From: Prochlorococcus marinus str. MIT 9215
GTDB taxonomy: Bacteria; Cyanobacteriota; Cyanobacteriia; PCC-6307; Cyanobiaceae
Length of the DNA stretch: 14,150 nucleotides
Assembly: GCA_949486985.1 (NCBI GenBank)
Contig: CATBLW010000043.1
Location: 1-14,150 of the forward strand
Direction: 5' to 3'
Part shown: positions 11,437 through 14,150 of the stretch, one piece after another
Position numbering within the stretch: the stretch's first letter is position 1
Layout of the letters: each line of letters begins with the position of its first letter
Translations under genes and position numbers: made by a program
Notes under the pieces: generated by a model
Told to the model about the DNA's origin: nothing
Database searches by the model: none
Seen by the model: the letters and a program-made list of their open reading frames with translations, nothing else

Positions 11437-12653
11437 CTGCCACTTTGGCCACACCTCCGGCGGCTTCAGCCAGGCGATACGACACCCAAATTCAGCGGCG
11501 TTTAACCCGCACCGTGATGGTGGGGGACATCTCTATTGGCAGCGATCACCCCGTCAGGGTGCAGTCGATGATCAATGAAGACACTCTTGACATTGAAGGC
11601 TCTACTGCCGCAATTCGTCGCTTGCATGAAATTGGCTGTGAAATCGTTCGTTTAACGGTTCCCTCTCTCGCTCATGCCAAGGCTGTAGGAGAAATCTGTA
11701 AAAGGCTCGAGGAGACCTATCAGAAGGTTCCTTTGGTTGCGGATGTGCATCACAACGGCATGAAAATTGCCCTTGAGGTTGCCAACCATGTCGACAAAGT
11801 GCGCATCAATCCAGGTTTGTTTGTCTTTGAACGGCCGGATCCCAATCGCGTTGAATTCTCGATTGAGGAGGTCAATGCAATTAGTGAAAGGATTGTTAGA
11901 CGTTTTGAACCACTCGTTACGGTGCTCAAAGAGCAAAACAAGGCTCTGCGCATTGGAGTGAATCACGGCTCATTGGCTGAGCGGATGCTTTTTGCTCATG
12001 GCGATACCCCCCTTGGCATGGTTGAGTCCGCCATGGAATTCATTCGCATCTGTGATCGACTTGATTATCACAACATTGTGATTTCGATGAAGGCCTCTCG
12101 AGCCCCTGTGATGTTGGCGGCTTATCGGTTGATGGCCGACACGATGGACAATGAAGGTTTTAACTATCCGCTTCACCTTGGTGTCACTGAAGCGGGAGAT
12201 GGTGACTACGGAAGGATTAAAAGTACGGCTGGTATAGCAACCCTTTTGGCGGAAGGCTTAGGCGATACGATCCGCGTTTCTCTAACAGAAGCCCCGGAGA
12301 AGGAAATCCCCGTTTGCTATTCGATCCTCCAAGCCATTGGCTTGCGCAAGACAATGGTCGAATACGTCAGCTGTCCCAGTTGCGGCAGAACATTGTTCAA
12401 CCTTGAGGAGGTTGTCCAAAAGGTGAGGAATGCAACGTCTCATCTTGTTGGTTTGGATATCGCCGTGATGGGTTGCATTGTCAATGGACCTGGTGAGATG
12501 GCCGATGCAGACTATGGCTATGTCGGTAAAGGGCCTGGCGTGATTGCCCTTTATCGCGGTCGGGATGAGATTCGTAAGGTGTCTGAAGCTGATGGAGTAG
12601 AAGCTTTAATCCAGCTGATTAAGGACGATGATCGCTGGGTAGAACCTGACTGA
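11433..12653 (+). CDS. ispG: (E)-4-hydroxy-3-methylbut-2-enyl-diphosphate synthase
   Basis: This 406-residue protein is IspG (GcpE), the penultimate enzyme of the MEP pathway. It reduces methylerythritol cyclodiphosphate to HMBPP, in cyanobacteria with electrons from ferredoxin, for carotenoids, phytol and quinone tails. Visible features are the N-terminal barrel opening (VMVGDISIGSDHPVRVQSM), VPLVADVHHNGMKIALE and KVRINPG. The C-terminal iron-sulfur domain has CPSCGRTLFN (Cys314, Cys317) and MGCIVNGPGEMADADYGY (Cys348 and Glu355), the three-Cys-plus-Glu ligand set known for the family. I start at ATG 11433, which overlaps the glycosylase stop and has AAGGAAG just upstream; a GTG at 11418 is possible. 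Length is normal for the cyanobacterial form. Coupling to a DNA repair gene is probably only positional. Confidence 0.97.
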   Translation: MTATLATPPAASARRYDTQIQRRLTRTVMVGDISIGSDHPVRVQSMINEDTLDIEGSTAAIRRLHEIGCEIVRLTVPSLAHAKAVGEICKRLEETYQKVPLVADVHHNGMKIALEVANHVDKVRINPGLFVFERPDPNRVEFSIEEVNAISERIVRRFEPLVTVLKEQNKALRIGVNHGSLAERMLFAHGDTPLGMVESAMEFIRICDRLDYHNIVISMKASRAPVMLAAYRLMADTMDNEGFNYPLHLGVTEAGDGDYGRIKSTAGIATLLAEGLGDTIRVSLTEAPEKEIPVCYSILQAIGLRKTMVEYVSCPSCGRTLFNLEEVVQKVRNATSHLVGLDIAVMGCIVNGPGEMADADYGYVGKGPGVIALYRGRDEIRKVSEADGVEALIQLIKDDDRWVEPD

Positions 12654-12696
12654 TGTCGTTAGGGTGATCAACTAAGTCCAATGTGGACGCATCGCG

Positions 12697-14073
12697 ATGG
12701 CCTCCTTGAAATCAGTTTTTACGCCTGGTGGCAAACGCACCCCTTGGATGATCTTGCTTGGTGCTGGTGGGGTTTCTGCCGTTGTGGCTCTGGCTTCCCC
12801 AACCCTTGGTCTGCCAAGTTCTACATCTTCAGCAATTATTGATAGCCCAAAGGAGGTTATTGATCAGGTCTGGCAAATTATTTATCGTGATTATTTAGAT
12901 TCTTCGGGTACTTATAACGCAAATAGTTGGCAACAACTGCGTCGTGACTTGTTGGTAAAAAATTATGCAGGCACATCAGAATCATATGAAGCTATTCGTG
13001 GGATGTTGGCTAGTTTGGATGATCCCTACACCCGCTTCCTTGATCCGAAGGAATTCAAGGAAATGCAGATCGATACTTCAGGTGAGCTGACTGGTGTTGG
13101 CATTCAAATAACCCTCGACAAGGATACGAAAGAGATCGTTGTTGTTTCTCCTATTGAAGGTACGCCCGCATCGAGGGCAGGTGTACAAACGAAAGATGTG
13201 ATTGTAGAAGTTGATGGTAAGTCTACGAAGGGAATGACTACAGAAGATGCAGTTAAGTTGATTCGTGGCAAAGAAGGAAGTGAAGTCATTCTTGGATTAA
13301 GACGAAATAATCAGCTGCTTCAAATCCCTTTAATTCGTGCACGAATTGAGATTCATGCAGTTGATAGTCAAATGAATACGACTAAGAATGGAGCCAATAT
13401 TGGTTATATCCGTCTGAAACAGTTTAATGCGAATGCTTCAAGGGAAATGCGAAGCGCTATCAAAGAACTAGAAAAAGAGGGTGCCGATGGTTATGTGCTT
13501 GACCTTCGCAGTAATCCTGGAGGCTTGCTTCAGGCCAGTATCGATATAGCTCGGCAGTGGCTTGATGTCGGCAAAATTGTTAGTACAAAAACTCGTGATG
13601 GCATTGAGGATGTTCGCCGCGCCAATGGGAGTGCACTAACGAGTCGCCCAGTTGTTGTGCTGGTTAATGGTGGATCTGCTAGTGCCAGTGAAATCCTTTC
13701 AGGCGCTATTCAGGATAATCAACGAGGAGTTCTCGTCGGCGAGAAAACATTTGGCAAAGGCCTTGTTCAGTCAGTTCGTGGACTTGTTGATGGCTCTGGA
13801 CTTACGGTGACAATCGCAAAATATCTCACTCCAAATGGAACTGATATTCATGAAAATGGGATCAAGCCTGACGTAAAGTCAGAAATGTCTGAAAAAGAAA
13901 TAAAGACATTTACCATTGAAGATATTGGCACGCTAAAAGATGTTCAATATAAAGCGGCAGAATCAACATTAATAAAATCTCTGAATAATTTAGATGCTGG
14001 ACGATTGTATGATCCCAATAGCACGAACCTCCCTTCTGCTCTTAATGATAAGGCGGTTAAGTTCTCTCTCTAG
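12697..14073 (+). CDS. S41 carboxyl-terminal processing protease (CtpA/B/C family)
   Basis: This 458-residue serine protease begins with a basic stretch and a hydrophobic segment (about 17-40), a signal peptide or anchor that would place it in the lumen or periplasm. The PDZ domain follows (about 128-205: GVGIQITLDKDTKEIVVVSP, SPIEGTPASRAGV). The protease core comes next, with GYIRLKQF, LDLRSNPGGLL, catalytic Ser329 in NGGSASASEI and general-base Lys354 in GEKTFGKG, 25 residues apart as expected. Such enzymes cut near protein C-termini, and CtpA matures the photosystem II D1 protein. The PDZ and neighbouring sequence look to me more like the CtpB/CtpC branch than D1-specific CtpA, but I cannot settle this by eye. 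It starts 43 bases after ispG without a clear ribosome site. Its codons are noticeably richer in A and T than those of ispG. Confidence 0.93.
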   Translation: MASLKSVFTPGGKRTPWMILLGAGGVSAVVALASPTLGLPSSTSSAIIDSPKEVIDQVWQIIYRDYLDSSGTYNANSWQQLRRDLLVKNYAGTSESYEAIRGMLASLDDPYTRFLDPKEFKEMQIDTSGELTGVGIQITLDKDTKEIVVVSPIEGTPASRAGVQTKDVIVEVDGKSTKGMTTEDAVKLIRGKEGSEVILGLRRNNQLLQIPLIRARIEIHAVDSQMNTTKNGANIGYIRLKQFNANASREMRSAIKELEKEGADGYVLDLRSNPGGLLQASIDIARQWLDVGKIVSTKTRDGIEDVRRANGSALTSRPVVVLVNGGSASASEILSGAIQDNQRGVLVGEKTFGKGLVQSVRGLVDGSGLTVTIAKYLTPNGTDIHENGIKPDVKSEMSEKEIKTFTIEDIGTLKDVQYKAAESTLIKSLNNLDAGRLYDPNSTNLPSALNDKAVKFSL

Positions 14074-14111
14074 TCAATGATTTGAATAGGTTGCTCAGCT
14101 CATAAGTGCAG

Positions 14112-14141
14112 CATCTTGCCTTGATGTAATGTATGTATAAT
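14112..14141 (+). promoter_or_regulatory. Possible promoter reading out of the window
   Basis: A perfect TATAAT occurs at 14136-14141 in the AT-rich tail after the protease gene. The upstream hexamer at the right distance (ATCTTG, about 14113-14118) is a poor -35 box. If real it would drive a gene beyond the right edge. No terminator for the protease gene is visible in the last 77 bases. Confidence 0.3.
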
Positions 14142-14150
14142 TATTCATCT

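Noticed and set aside
12676..12688. GTCCA/TGGAC hairpin between ispG and the protease gene
   Set aside because: A 5-bp stem with a 3-base loop and no T-run; too weak to call a terminator or regulatory site.

Overview
The window looks like a piece of a marine picocyanobacterial chromosome, most likely a low-light Prochlorococcus of the MIT9303/MIT9313 type or a close Synechococcus. The reasons are the mixed gene content, roughly half G+C base composition, tight packing, the picocyanobacteria-like protein sequences, and the mix of isoprenoid, phosphonate-uptake and carboxyl-terminal-protease genes. The assignment rests on recognition of protein families and was not checked against a database. 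I see no insertion sequence, prophage, tRNA, rRNA or CRISPR array.

Left part (1-4190). The window opens with the 5' end of hslO (Hsp33) on the minus strand, cut by the window edge. Next come an ECF/CbiO-like ABC ATPase (minus) and, divergently, a DUF3531 gene followed 8 bases later by rsmE (plus). The 3' end of rsmE runs into a 19-bp tandem array. A low-complexity Ala/Pro/Lys-rich unknown protein (minus) and a DUF92/VTE6-like membrane protein (plus) are transcribed divergently.

Middle part (4181-10432), all minus strand. Read from right to left the order is a class I aminotransferase, phnD, phnC, a tandem-domain phnE, an SGNH/GDSL hydrolase and a sigma-70-like factor. The short spacings and the ATGA overlap of phnC and phnE suggest that aminotransferase-phnD-(phnC-phnE)-hydrolase is one expression unit. 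The only longer gap is 209 bases between phnD and the preferred phnC start. The set encodes a complete importer (binding protein, ATPase, two permease domains in one chain) but no C-P lyase, phosphonatase or phosphite dehydrogenase, so its substrate cannot be read from context.

Right part (10433-14150). A nearly 400-base gap holds a 16-bp tandem array and two weak small-ORF candidates. It is followed on the plus strand by a family 4 uracil-DNA glycosylase, ispG (MEP isoprenoid pathway) and an S41 carboxyl-terminal protease. The glycosylase appears to start at a CTG codon upstream of its first ATG.

No clearly new multi-gene system is visible. The points most worth a second look are the probable non-ATG start and half-lost iron-sulfur ligands of the uracil-DNA glycosylase, four unrelated short tandem duplications within 14 kb (one inside phnC), and a possible leader ORF with a hairpin in front of the aminotransferase.
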